The notes beneath the pieces are model-generated. The model saw nothing but the letters and a program-made list of their open reading frames with translations, did not search any database and was not told the origin of the DNA. Positions 42,205 to 51,317 of a stretch of DNA of 64,000 nt are shown here, piece after piece. The stretch is from Lichenifustis flavocetrariae (GTDB taxonomy: Bacteria > Pseudomonadota > Alphaproteobacteria > Rhizobiales > Beijerinckiaceae): the NCBI RefSeq assembly GCF_026130545.1, contig NZ_JAMOIM010000001.1, positions 434,001 to 498,000 on the forward strand. The letters run 5' to 3'. The translations under genes and the position numbers were made by a program. Positions within the stretch are counted from its first letter, which is position 1; every line of letters begins with the position of its first letter.

Positions 42205-43702
42205 TACGCTTCTTCAACAATCGCTCTTCGCCTTCAAAAATCGGCGTCCCCGTAAGAACACCTCGGAAGCCGGAGAGTTTCGGGCCGACCCGAATTCCGC
42301 TTTGGTCGATCCGGAACTCGCGCAGCGTCGTTTCATGGGGCCCCGTACGCCGCTTCAGAAACGACATGGCACGGCGAATGTCGCCATCCGACTCGAAGAA
42401 GCGGAGCAACATCACCGAATCCGAGAGGTAGGTCAGATCGACCGGGGACTGCATCGTGCCGATCATCCCGGTCTGGGTTAATACAAGGAAGGTAAGCACG
42501 CCCTGCTGGTTGAGATAGGTGACGATTTCGTGCATCTGGAGCAGCAGATACTTCTCCTCCAACATGGCGTGCTGGTAGCCAGACAACGAATCGAGAACCA
42601 CGACAGTGGCGCCGTGCTGTTCCACCTGCCTGCGGATGAGCCCGGTCAGTTCACCCGGCGAGATCTCGGCCGGGTCCACTTGCCGGAAGACGAAGCGGCC
42701 ATGGTTTGCCTGTTCCGAAACGTCCATGCCGAGCCCGGCGGCACGCTGCATGAAGACGCGCTCGGTCTCATCAAAGCTGACGAAAAAGACGTGTTCGTTG
42801 CGGCCGAGTGCGGTGATGACATATTGCATGGTCAGCGTCGTCTTGCCCGATCCCGACGGACCGATGACCAGTGTCGATGTCCCATAGTCGATGCCGCCGC
42901 CGGTTAGCGTATCGAGTTCGGCGATCCCGCTCGTGGCCACCCGGTTGGCATATCCTTCGTCGGGGTGAGCCCCGGCGGTTAGGCGCGGGAAGATACGAAG
43001 ACCCCCAGGCCGGATCACGAAATCGTGGAAACCGCCACGAAACTGGCGGGCGCGCATCTTGTAGACCCGCAGACGGCGCCGCTCTGTGCCATAGGGCAGC
43101 GCGATCTGTTCGAGCCGCAAAACGCCATGGGCCAGGCTGTGGAGGCTGAGGTCGTCATTGGTCTGCGTGAGATCATCGAGAAAGAGTGCGGTGCAATGAC
43201 GCTGCGCGAAATAGTGTTTGAGCGCGAGGAGTTGTCTCCGAAAGCGGAGCGGACCCTGCGCAAGAAGGCGGATTTCCGACAAGCTGTCGAAGACGATGCG
43301 GCTCGGCGCGACACGATCGACCTCATCCATCACCATCCGGACAGTCTCGCCGAGCTCCAGATCGGACGAGTAAACGATGGATTGTTCCCGGTCGACGTCG
43401 AGGCTGAGTTCTGGAGGAACAAGCTCAAAAATCTCGATCCCGTGCATGTCCCAGCCATGCGTTTCAGCCACTTGCACCAATTCGTCTCTGCTTTCGGACA
43501 GCGTGATGTAGAGACAACGTTCTCCTTTCGACTGTCCGTCGAGAAGGAACTGCAATCCGAGGGTCGTCTTACCGGAGCCGGGTTCACCCTCGATAAGATG
43601 CACGCGATTGAACGCATAGCCGCCCTGAAGGATGTAATCGAGCGAGGCGAGGCCAGTCGATATCGCGCTCCCGCCTCGATGTGGAAAGGACTCTTCAGTC
43701 AC
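42194..43702 (-). CDS. KaiC-like double RecA/P-loop ATPase
   Basis: A ~502-residue protein. The GTG at 43702 has a GGAG ribosome binding site; a weaker in-frame TTG lies at 43735. It contains two KaiC-type ATPase domains: Walker A GEPGSGKTT (Lys45) and GPSGSGKTT (Lys287), with acidic residues in TLSESRDEL and SFDETERVF. The C-terminus KRRTGPHETTLREFRID matches the KaiC tail. By eye alignment, the Ser431/Thr432 phosphorylation pair of cyanobacterial KaiC reads Thr424-Tyr425 here. No kaiA or kaiB is near. The downstream hybrid kinase overlaps by 11 bases, implying a shared signalling role. Confidence 0.92.
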   Translation of the reverse strand: MTEESFPHRGGSAISTGLASLDYILQGGYAFNRVHLIEGEPGSGKTTLGLQFLLDGQSKGERCLYITLSESRDELVQVAETHGWDMHGIEIFELVPPELSLDVDREQSIVYSSDLELGETVRMVMDEVDRVAPSRIVFDSLSEIRLLAQGPLRFRRQLLALKHYFAQRHCTALFLDDLTQTNDDLSLHSLAHGVLRLEQIALPYGTERRRLRVYKMRARQFRGGFHDFVIRPGGLRIFPRLTAGAHPDEGYANRVATSGIAELDTLTGGGIDYGTSTLVIGPSGSGKTTLTMQYVITALGRNEHVFFVSFDETERVFMQRAAGLGMDVSEQANHGRFVFRQVDPAEISPGELTGLIRRQVEQHGATVVVLDSLSGYQHAMLEEKYLLLQMHEIVTYLNQQGVLTFLVLTQTGMIGTMQSPVDLTYLSDSVMLLRFFESDGDIRRAMSFLKRRTGPHETTLREFRIDQSGIRVGPKLSGFRGVLTGTPIFEGEERLLKKRSDD

Positions 43703-44064
43703 GCGCTTGCTCCATGGGGAAACCCGCTGAGCCAAATACTTGCCCGCTTGCGCAGCGTAGGCTCGCCTGCGCGGGCCGCGGTATGCCGGGTAGGACGATT
43801 CACAACGGCGACATGGATAGATGCCGCAACCAAGACAAGGGCATGTTGGACTCTAAGCCGCGCGAAAGCGTGGTGGCGCTTGGGCCGGCACAGGCGTGAG
43901 GTGCCGGTCACTGTCGCCGCCGCCTCTCCACGCATGCTGGAGTTGGGTTTTTGGCGCCGCATCTCGGCGTCCGACATTCGTTGGGTTATGAGCATTACGC
44001 AGTATCTCGGGCCGGCCGATCGTCCGCGCTCTTCCGGATGCTGTCATCCTCTTCGGGCATTGTG
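43703..44064. other. Intergenic region upstream of the KaiC-like and YdcZ-like genes
   Basis: 362 bases between divergent genes. It should hold both promoters. Short frames cross it but none has a plausible start and ribosome binding site. No tRNA, terminator or repeat was recognised. Confidence 0.4.
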
Positions 44065-44520
44065 ATGGACCTGACTGTGCTACTGTTTTCGACGCTCGCG
44101 GTCATGGCCGGGATGCTGTTCCCGAGCCAGACGGCGATCAACGCGAAGCTCGCGGCCGGTGTCGGCGGCCCGGTGGTCGCAACGACGATTTCCTTCGTGG
44201 CCGGGCTGGCATCGCTGATCGTGCTGTTGGCCATCACGACGCGCGGCGCGCCGGACTGGGCGGCGATCCGGCAAACGCCGCCTTGGCTGCTCTGCGCCGG
44301 TGGTTTCCTGGGGGCGATCTATCTGTCGCTGAACGTGTTCCTCGTGCCCAGAATTGGCGCGGGCGCCATGATGGCGCTGGCCATCGCGGGACAGATGTTG
44401 GCGGCTCTGACGATCGATTCCGCAGGTCTGTTCGGGGTGGCGCATCACACGATCTCGGTCGGGCGCGCGGCAGGGGCGGTCGTTGTCCTTCTCGGCGCCC
44501 TGATGGTGCGATTTCTCTAG
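44065..44520 (+). CDS. YdcZ/DUF606 family (DMT superfamily) membrane protein
   Basis: A 151-residue protein with five hydrophobic helices, start at the ATG at 44065 (MDLTVLLFSTLAVMAGM). The recognisable family pattern is FPSQTAINAKLAAGVGGPVVATTISF, WLLCAGGFLGAIYLSLNVFLVPRIGAGAMMALAIAGQM split over the middle helices, and a C-terminal VGRAAGAVVVLLGALMV. The family is a half-size DMT transporter of unknown substrate. Length is typical. Confidence 0.88.
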   Translation: MDLTVLLFSTLAVMAGMLFPSQTAINAKLAAGVGGPVVATTISFVAGLASLIVLLAITTRGAPDWAAIRQTPPWLLCAGGFLGAIYLSLNVFLVPRIGAGAMMALAIAGQMLAALTIDSAGLFGVAHHTISVGRAAGAVVVLLGALMVRFL

Positions 44521-44580
44521 CCGGCGAAGTTCGGGCTTCGAGACCTTCGCAGGGGGCGGCTGAGCGCCTACATCGACGCC

Positions 44581-45555
44581 ATGACAGATTTTCGGATTTC
44601 GGATCACTGCGATGGCCAAAGATTCTTCAATCCCGGTGTCAACACGGACAAGAGCCTGGTGGACATCCTTCGCTGGCAACGCAAACGGGAGCGTGTTCCC
44701 TGGCCAAGGGCAGTCGCCAATCAACCCTTCCCGCCGCCCCCTGAGGCCACCGGTCCCGGCGAGGCGACCATCACGTTCATCGGTCATGCCTCCTATCTGA
44801 TCAGGGTCGACGGATTCACGCTGCTCACCGATCCAATCTTTTCCGACCGGGCGAGCCCCTTCGCGTTTGCCGGCCCGAAGCGCGTCCGAAAACCGGGTCT
44901 GGCACTCGACGCACTCCCGCCTATCGATGCCGTACTGCTCAGCCACAACCACTATGACCATATGGATCTGCCGAGCCTTCGCGCGCTCGCGTCCCGGTGC
45001 CGCCCCACGATCGTGACGGGCCTCGGCAACGGCGCCTATCTGTCCGCACGCGGCATTGGCCCTTCGGTCGAACTCGACTGGTGGGAGCGAGCGGAGCCGA
45101 AGCCGGGGCTCGTCATCACCTATGTCCCGGCCCAGCATTGGTCGAGCCGTAGCTTACTCGACCGGCGCCGGATGCTTTGGGGAGGCCATGTCATCGAGAC
45201 GGCCTCGGGGCGCCTCTACTTCGCCGGCGACAGTGGGTATTTCGACGGCTTTCGCGAGATTCGCTCACGCTTGGGCTCGCCATCGGTCGCGTTGCTGCCG
45301 ATCGGCGCCTATGAACCACGCTGGTTCATGCAGAGCCAACATATGAACCCCACCGAAGCCGTCGAGGCGCATGTCGACCTCGACGCGGCTCTGAGTCTTG
45401 CCACGCACTGGGGCACGTTTCAGCTCACCGACGAGGGGATCGACGCGCCTCTGGAGGCGCTGCAAACAGCCAAGCGGGAGCGGGGGCTTCGGCAGGAGGC
45501 GTTCCAGGCGCCATTGCCCGGCCAAACGATCGTGGCACGGCTTGAGCGGATCTGA
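44581..45555 (+). CDS. MBL-fold metallo-hydrolase, NAPE-PLD/UlaG-like
   Basis: A 324-residue protein with the metallo-beta-lactamase fold: FIGHASYLIRVDG, TDPIFSDRASPF, the metal motif SHNHYDHMD (HxHxDH), YVPAQHWSSR, FAGDSGYF and HMNPTEAVEAH. The WGGHVIETASGRLYFAGD arrangement and residues RASPFAFAGPKR place it with N-acyl-phosphatidylethanolamine phospholipase D-like hydrolases, but the bacterial substrate is unknown. No signal peptide. It converges on the membrane glycosyltransferase-like gene. Confidence 0.88.
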   Translation: MTDFRISDHCDGQRFFNPGVNTDKSLVDILRWQRKRERVPWPRAVANQPFPPPPEATGPGEATITFIGHASYLIRVDGFTLLTDPIFSDRASPFAFAGPKRVRKPGLALDALPPIDAVLLSHNHYDHMDLPSLRALASRCRPTIVTGLGNGAYLSARGIGPSVELDWWERAEPKPGLVITYVPAQHWSSRSLLDRRRMLWGGHVIETASGRLYFAGDSGYFDGFREIRSRLGSPSVALLPIGAYEPRWFMQSQHMNPTEAVEAHVDLDAALSLATHWGTFQLTDEGIDAPLEALQTAKRERGLRQEAFQAPLPGQTIVARLERI

Positions 45556-45560
45556 TCGTT

Positions 45561-47063
45561 CTAGGGCCGTCGGTACAGCGTCCATTGCGTGCCTGACAGC
45601 GGGGAAGACGCGAAGGGGCGGCGCGCCCGATATGTGGTGCGACACTGTTCGGGACCCACCGCCAGTGGCGCATCTGGCATCGGATCGTAGAGACCGACCG
45701 CGATGTACCATTCGGGCGGATTTGGGCAGAACGCCGCCGCCGAAAGCGGGACGCCGGCCATGGTCCGTCCAGCGGCGGCGTCGAGCAGCAATGCCGCCAT
45801 CTTGGGGCGGCTGGCCGTATAGGTTTCATCGCCCTCTGCGTTCATGAGAGCCAGCGTGGCGCTTGCGGCGCTCCGTCCCCAGCCGATCTGCAAGCTGTCG
45901 AGCGTGAGCCCGCCTGTCACGATGGCAACACTGCCCGCCACAGCCCAACGCCGTCCGTTTTCGCTGCATACCCAGAGGTGACCCAGCGCCGCCGCCTCGA
46001 TCATGAGAAGAACCAGTCCGCAGACCGCAAAATAGCGTGCGTAGCCGACATTCGGCGGCTGGGCGGCCAGGATGACGCATGGCAGGATCACGAAGGTCGA
46101 AAGGCTCAACGTGGTCCAATGGGGCGCCAGGATCCGCCGAACGGCCGCAGTGGCCACAACAGCCAGCGTCGCCGTGATCGCAACTGCCGGCGGGATCGTG
46201 TCGGGCAGGCCGGTGATCATGGTGAGCATGCCGCCCAGACCTTGCGCCAGTTTGGCAGCCGAAAACGGATCGATATCGCCGATCTTGTAACCGCCACCTC
46301 GGTCGATGCCGATCGCCAATGCGGTCAGAGCCGGGAGAAGGTAGAGACAGCACGGCAGGAACAGGCGGGTGGCGCCCACAAGAGTCGTTACGACCCGACG
46401 CGTGCTGGCGCCCATGTGGATCAGAGTTGCGGCGCCCAGCACCGAGACGGTGAGCATCATGCCGAGGTGGCTCAAGGCTCCGAACCCTATCGCTAGACCC
46501 AAATCGCGGCGCGCCCGCCGATAAAGGCTGGGCCGCGACCAGGGAGGGGCCGCGACAACCCTGTCCCAGGCATCGATGGCCAGCACCGAGGCCAGCGTGA
46601 GCCCCGCATATCCGCGCGCCTCCGAGCCGAAATCGACGAGCGGCAGAGCGACGGCGGCGAACCACGCTCCGATGATGCCGGCAACCTCGCTCCTGCGGCC
46701 GAGGCAGCGCGCAACCGCCGCGATCGTGAGCGTGCCGAACACGATGGCCGGCATCCTGTAGAGCCAGACGGGTCGCCCGGCACCGATCAGAAACAGCCAC
46801 GCCGAATTCAGTGGATGGTTATTGTCGTGCGGCAACCCCCAAAAAACGTCTCCGAAACTGTGTAATCCGGTCACCAGCTTCAGGGACCACGCTTCGTCGA
46901 GCCCGAGATCGCCGGTTGCAGCCGCGATCCGCAGCACGAGCCCGACCAGGAGGGCCACAGCCACAGCGGCACGCCGGCGCGTCATCCAACCGAAATGGGA
47001 GGTCGATCGGCCTTGTGGTGAAGCGGATGCCAGAGCGCCGGACGGCGGGGCAGTGCGGAGCAT
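45561..47063 (-). CDS. Multi-spanning membrane protein, GT-C glycosyltransferase-like
   Basis: About 500 residues with ten or more hydrophobic helices. The ATG at 47063 has an AGGAT ribosome binding site; the upstream extension to 47180 is not protein-like. The first periplasmic loop contains GLDEAWSLKL followed by HDNNHPLNSAWL, resembling the acidic DE catalytic loop and histidine region of GT-C enzymes such as ArnT or PMT families. The C-terminal ~110 residues are soluble. A lipid-linked sugar donor is likely, but the acceptor is unknown. No glycan genes neighbour it. Confidence 0.75.
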   Translation of the reverse strand: MLRTAPPSGALASASPQGRSTSHFGWMTRRRAAVAVALLVGLVLRIAAATGDLGLDEAWSLKLVTGLHSFGDVFWGLPHDNNHPLNSAWLFLIGAGRPVWLYRMPAIVFGTLTIAAVARCLGRRSEVAGIIGAWFAAVALPLVDFGSEARGYAGLTLASVLAIDAWDRVVAAPPWSRPSLYRRARRDLGLAIGFGALSHLGMMLTVSVLGAATLIHMGASTRRVVTTLVGATRLFLPCCLYLLPALTALAIGIDRGGGYKIGDIDPFSAAKLAQGLGGMLTMITGLPDTIPPAVAITATLAVVATAAVRRILAPHWTTLSLSTFVILPCVILAAQPPNVGYARYFAVCGLVLLMIEAAALGHLWVCSENGRRWAVAGSVAIVTGGLTLDSLQIGWGRSAASATLALMNAEGDETYTASRPKMAALLLDAAAGRTMAGVPLSAAAFCPNPPEWYIAVGLYDPMPDAPLAVGPEQCRTTYRARRPFASSPLSGTQWTLYRRP

Positions 47064-47203
47064 GGCAATCCTGGCGACCAGACCAGGCAACACTTTGTGC
47101 GGTCGGCGTTGACAAAGGGTGAGGAATGCCGTCGCTCCCTTTTCTTGCAGGCTGCTTTCGCTTACATCCCGCGGAAGCATCTGCCCGGCATCGCGAGGGG
47201 ACC

Positions 47204-47950
47204 ATGGCTGGCCATAGTCAGTTCAAGAACATCATGCACAAGAAGGGCAAGCAGGATGCTGTTCGCTCGAAGGTGTTTTCCAAGCTCGCCCGCGAAATCA
47301 CGGTTGCGGCCAAGATGGGTTTGCCGGACCCGGCCATGAACCCGCGCCTGCGCGCGGCCGTCATCGCGGCCCGGGCCGAAAACATGCCCAAGGACAATAT
47401 CGAGCGCGCCATCAAGAAGGCGGCCGGCGGCGAAGGCGACAACTATGACGAGGTGCGTTACGAGGGCTATGCGCCCGGTGGCGTCGCCGTGATCGTCGAG
47501 GCGCTAACCGACAACCGGAACCGCACGGCAGGCGAGGTGCGCTCCTATTTCACCAAATCCGGCGGGGCGCTTGCCGAGACGGGCGCGGTCTCGTTCATGT
47601 TCGATCGCGTCGGACTCATCGAATACGACATCAAGGCCGCCTCCGAAGACGCCATGATGGAAGCCTCCCTCGAAGCCGGAGCCGACGACGTCTCCACCTC
47701 CGAAGATGGCCACGAGATCGTCACCACGGTCGAAAGCATGAAGGACGTCGCCAAGACCCTCGAGGAAAAATTCGGGGAGCCGCGTCGCGCGGCCCTGGTC
47801 TGGCGGCCGCAGAACACCATCGCGGTCGACGACGAGGCGGGCGAGAAGATTCTCAAGCTCGTCGGGTCATTGGAAGACAATGACGACGTTCAGAAGGTCT
47901 ATGCCAACTTCGAGGTGTCTGACGCTTTGATTGCCAAGATGGATGCGTAA
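47204..47950 (+). CDS. yebC: YebC/PmpR family DNA-binding transcriptional regulator / translation factor
   Basis: A 248-residue cytosolic protein. The ATG at 47204 ([19 protein letters not shown]) follows GAGGGG; the longer frame upstream is not conserved. Family features: [67 protein letters not shown] and [18 protein letters not shown]. Described both as a transcriptional regulator and as a factor easing ribosome stalling. Located upstream of ruvC, its usual place. Confidence 0.95.
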   Translation: MAGHSQFKNIMHKKGKQDAVRSKVFSKLAREITVAAKMGLPDPAMNPRLRAAVIAARAENMPKDNIERAIKKAAGGEGDNYDEVRYEGYAPGGVAVIVEALTDNRNRTAGEVRSYFTKSGGALAETGAVSFMFDRVGLIEYDIKAASEDAMMEASLEAGADDVSTSEDGHEIVTTVESMKDVAKTLEEKFGEPRRAALVWRPQNTIAVDDEAGEKILKLVGSLEDNDDVQKVYANFEVSDALIAKMDA

Positions 47951-47962
47951 GGCGCCTCCCCT

Positions 47963-48514
47963 GTGCGTGGCGGCGTGAGCTCGGCGGTCCGTATTCTCGG
48001 TATCGATCCAGGCCTTCGCAACATGGGTTGGGGGGTCATCGAATCCGAGGGCACGCGCCTCTCATTCGTGGCCTGCGGTTCGATCCATTCCGATGGCGAA
48101 ACGGCCTTGAGCGAGCGTTTGCGGTATCTGCACCAACAGCTCAGCCATGTGATCGAAGCGCATTGGCCGCATGAGGCGGCGGTCGAGGAAACCTTCGTCA
48201 ACCGCGACCCGCAGGGAACACTGAAGCTCGGCCAGGCGCGCGGCATCGCGCTCGTTGTGCCAGCCCTCGCGGGTCTCACGGTGGCCGAATATGCCGCCAA
48301 CCTGGTCAAGAAGACCATCACGGGAACCGGGCACGCCGAAAAGCATCAGATCAGCGCCATGTTGAAGATCCTGCTGCCGAAGAGCCATGTCACGAGCCCG
48401 GATGCGGCGGACGCCCTGGCGGTCGCCATCACCCATGCTCATCATCGGCGTCCGGCCCGTCTCGATGCGGCGCTCGCCAAAGCCGTGGCAGGCACGAAAG
48501 TGCGGACGGCGTGA
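47963..48514 (+). CDS. ruvC: Crossover junction endodeoxyribonuclease RuvC
   Basis: A 183-residue Holliday junction resolvase, GTG start at 47963, with an alternative GTG at 47975 giving a shorter N-terminus. The four catalytic acids are in [15 protein letters not shown] and the C-terminal [34 protein letters not shown] is the conserved central helix. The stop overlaps the ruvA start (GTGA). Confidence 0.96.
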   Translation: MRGGVSSAVRILGIDPGLRNMGWGVIESEGTRLSFVACGSIHSDGETALSERLRYLHQQLSHVIEAHWPHEAAVEETFVNRDPQGTLKLGQARGIALVVPALAGLTVAEYAANLVKKTITGTGHAEKHQISAMLKILLPKSHVTSPDAADALAVAITHAHHRRPARLDAALAKAVAGTKVRTA

Positions 48515-49116
48515 TTGGCAAGCTGACCGGCCTCGTCGACAGCCAGGGTCCGGATTTTGCGATCATCGACGTGAACGGTGTCGGCTATGTGGTCTCCTGT
48601 TCGCCACGCACATTGTCGCAATTGCCCGGGACTGGCGAGCCCGTGTCGCTGGCCATCGAGACTCAGATGCGTGAGGATTCGATCCGCCTGTTCGGCTTTT
48701 CATCCGCTGCCGAGCGTGACTGGTTCCGGCTGCTGCAGGGCGTGCAGGGCGTCGGTTCCAAAGTGGCCCTCGCGATCCTCGGGGTTCTGCCGCCGAGCGA
48801 TCTGACCCTCGCGATCGGACGACAGGACAAGGTGGCGGTGGCGCGGGCGCCGGGGGTAGGGCCCAAGCTCGCGGCGCGAATCGTGGCCGAGCTCAAGGAC
48901 AAGACGGTCGACCTCGGCGGTGTGGGGCCAAGTCTCGCGGAGGTCAGTACGGCTTCGCTGCCGCGGCAGGCCGACGATGCCGTCTCGGCTCTGGTCAATC
49001 TCGGTTATGGGCGACCGCAAGTGATCGGGGCCGTCGCCGAGGCGGTGGCGTCGCTCGGCCCCGAGGCCGCTACCGCGGTGCTGATCCGCCAGGGCCTCAA
49101 GCTGCTCTCGAGCTGA
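48511..49116 (+). CDS. ruvA: Holliday junction branch migration protein RuvA
   Basis: A 201-residue DNA-junction-binding protein, GTG start coupled to ruvC. The OB-fold N-terminal domain begins [27 protein letters not shown]. The helix-hairpin-helix domain includes [15 protein letters not shown] and [19 protein letters not shown]. Domain III at the C-terminus ([21 protein letters not shown]) normally contacts the RuvB motor. The next gene is not ruvB, so its partner must be encoded elsewhere. Confidence 0.96.
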   Translation: MIGKLTGLVDSQGPDFAIIDVNGVGYVVSCSPRTLSQLPGTGEPVSLAIETQMREDSIRLFGFSSAAERDWFRLLQGVQGVGSKVALAILGVLPPSDLTLAIGRQDKVAVARAPGVGPKLAARIVAELKDKTVDLGGVGPSLAEVSTASLPRQADDAVSALVNLGYGRPQVIGAVAEAVASLGPEAATAVLIRQGLKLLSS

Positions 49117-49219
49117 TCCGAAGCAGGCCGTTCAAGCCCCCGAACCCTCCGAGCACGGGTCCGCGGGTTGACGCCGATGACACCCATGCCTCTGATGAGG
49201 AAAAACATTGGGAGGATTC

Positions 49220-50820
49220 GTGTTCGCACAACTTTTGACGCCGGTCGGCGACAGCTTGCTTTTGTCTTTTTTTGTCGCCGCCGTGCCTGTCGTGGTTGTG
49301 CTCGTCATGCTGGGGGTCATTCACCGTCCCGGCTGGCAGGCCTCGCTCGCGGGGCTCGCAGTCGCATTCGTGCTTGCGACGACGGTGTGGGCCATGCCGG
49401 TCGGCATTGCCGGAGCCGCGGTCCTAAACGGGGTCGTCTTTGCGCTCTGGCCGGTCATGTGGATCGTGGTCAACGCCTTGCTGCTCTACAACATCGCCGT
49501 GGTGTCCGGCCGGTTCGATGCGTTCCGGGATTGGGTGATCGCGCGCCTGCCGAACGACCGCCGCGTCGTCCTGGTGGTCATCGGTTTCTGCTTCGGCGCT
49601 CTTCTCGAGGGCGTGTCCGGCTTCGGCACGCCGGTGGCTATCACCAGCGCCCTTCTCATTTTGGTCGGCTATGCGCCGCTGGAAGCCCTGACCTTTACGC
49701 TGATCTTCAATACCGCGCCGGTCGCCTTTGGCGCCCTCGGTGCACCCGTGACGGTGCTGGGGCAGGTGACCGCCCTGTCGGACGTCACCCTCGGCCAGAT
49801 GATCGGCCGGCAATTGCCGATCATCGCGGTACTGCTGCCGTTCTACGTCATGGGCGTCTATGGCGGACGACGTTCGATCGCGGCTGTCTGGCCCGTGCTG
49901 CTCGTATCAGGCGTGAGCTTCTCGCTCAGCCAGTTCTTCGCCTCGAACTATCTCGACTACCGGCTGACCGATGTCTTGTCGTCGCTCGGCTCGCTTGTGG
50001 TGACCATCGCGTTTGTCCAGGTCTGGCGTCCCGCACCCGATCCGCTCTATGCGATCGCCAAACCGCCCGTCGCGATTGCCGGGGCGGCGCGGATTCCCGG
50101 CTGGCAAGGCTGGTTGCCGTGGATCATCGTGTCGGTCGTCGTGATCGTCTGGACCCATCTGCAGATCCCGGGCTTGGCGCCCTCAAGCTGTCCTGGCCGG
50201 GCCTCGATAAGGCGGTCTCGATCACGCTTTACGGCAACAAGCCCTATGGCGCCGTCTATATCTTCCAGCCCTTGGCGGGCGGCACCGCGATCCTGCTCGC
50301 CGCTATTCTGACGGCCGTGGTCGTCAGATTGCCGGCCGGATCTTTCTTCACCTGCATCGGCACGACGTTGCGGCAGAGCCGGATCGCCATCCTGACCGTG
50401 GCCCTGATCGTCGGCTTGGCCTATCTCATGAACTATTCCGGAATGACCTACACGCTCGGCAAGGGCGTGGCTTCGGTCGGACCGGTGTTCCCGCTGGTGT
50501 CGGCCTTTCTCGGGTGGCTTGCCGTGTTCCTGTCCGGCAGCGATACCTCCGGCAACGCGCTGTTCGGCAACCTTCAGGTGGTCGCCGCCAATCAACTCGG
50601 CCTCAACCCCGTGCTGATCGCGGCGACGAACTCCTCCGGCGGCGTCATGGGCAAGATGATCTCGCCACAGAATATCGCCACGGGCGTCTCGGTGACGAAC
50701 CTGAAGGGCCAGGAAGGACCGGTCTTCGCACGCACTTTCCACAGCATCGTGCTCACGCTCCTCCTCGGCGTGATCGTCGTCCTGCAGCAATATCTCGTGC
50801 CATGGGTCATCCCGAAGTGA
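49220..50820 (+). pseudogene. lctP: L-lactate permease, frameshifted (two frames)
   Basis: An LctP-family permease read in two frames. The GTG at 49220, with a GGGAGG ribosome binding site, starts MFAQLLTPVGDSLLL. The protein runs in one frame through QIPGL near 50175, then continues from about GALKLSWPGLDKAVSITLYGNKPY in the -1 frame to the stop at 50820 (PWVIPK). Conserved segments lie on both sides: GVSGFGTPVAITSALL before, and NYSGMTYTLGKGVA, SGSDTSGNALFGNLQ and SSGGVMGKMISPQNIATG after. One missing base (or two extra) near 50165-50185 explains it. The total, about 533 residues, is normal. No slippery heptamer is visible, so a mutation or a sequencing error is likely. Confidence 0.85.
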
Positions 50821-51317
50821 ATTCGGTCCCATCTGCCGAGCCGGGTCTGCAGGGCGAAAGCTGGGCTTTCGGCGGCTTTCGCCTGCAAAGGTGGACAGAT
50901 CCGGGTCTGCCGGGCGGCCTTTCTCGGCTGCTGGCCGAAGCCGAAGGGCAAGGATACGCCTGGATCGTCGAGTTCCTCGGGGAGTGGACAGGGCGGCCCT
51001 TCGCAAACGATGGCGAGGCCTTGTTCCTGGCCTTTGACGAAGCCGATCCCGTCGCCATGGCTGTGATCAGCGCGGATCCGCATGTCTCTGACCGGGAGAC
51101 CGGACGGCTGCGTTACATCTATGTGGGGCAGGGCGCCCGCAAGCAGGGTTTAGCGCGCTGCTTGGTTGAGGCCTGCCTGCGGCGCGGCGGGGCACACTGG
51201 CAGCGCTTGCGGCTTCACGCAGACAATCCGGTCGCTGCGCGACTCTATGAAAGCTACGGATTTCGGCCCGTCGATGGAGAGGCCCGCTCCACCCACGTCA
51301 GGATAGCCGCTCGCTAA
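50802..51317 (+). CDS. GNAT family N-acetyltransferase
   Basis: A ~171-residue acetyltransferase overlapping the permease 3' end by 19 bases from the ATG at 50802. A GTG at 50817, which overlaps the permease stop as GTGA, is an equally good start. The acetyl-CoA region is RLRYIYVGQGARKQGLARCLVEAC, followed by RLHADNPVAARLYESYGFRPVDGEA. It shares the orientation of the permease, so it may be co-transcribed. The substrate is unknown. The stop overlaps the convergent dnaQ stop by 4 bases. Confidence 0.86.
   Translation: MGHPEVNSVPSAEPGLQGESWAFGGFRLQRWTDPGLPGGLSRLLAEAEGQGYAWIVEFLGEWTGRPFANDGEALFLAFDEADPVAMAVISADPHVSDRETGRLRYIYVGQGARKQGLARCLVEACLRRGGAHWQRLRLHADNPVAARLYESYGFRPVDGEARSTHVRIAAR

Noticed and set aside
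43025-44065. 346-codon open frame antisense to the KaiC-like gene
   Set aside because: No domain is seen, and the KaiC-like frame carries two Walker A motifs and a full KaiC C-terminus.
50160-50190. Programmed -1 ribosomal frameshift in the lactate permease
   Set aside because: No X-XXY-YYZ heptamer or downstream pseudoknot is visible, and no such frameshifting is known to me for this family.
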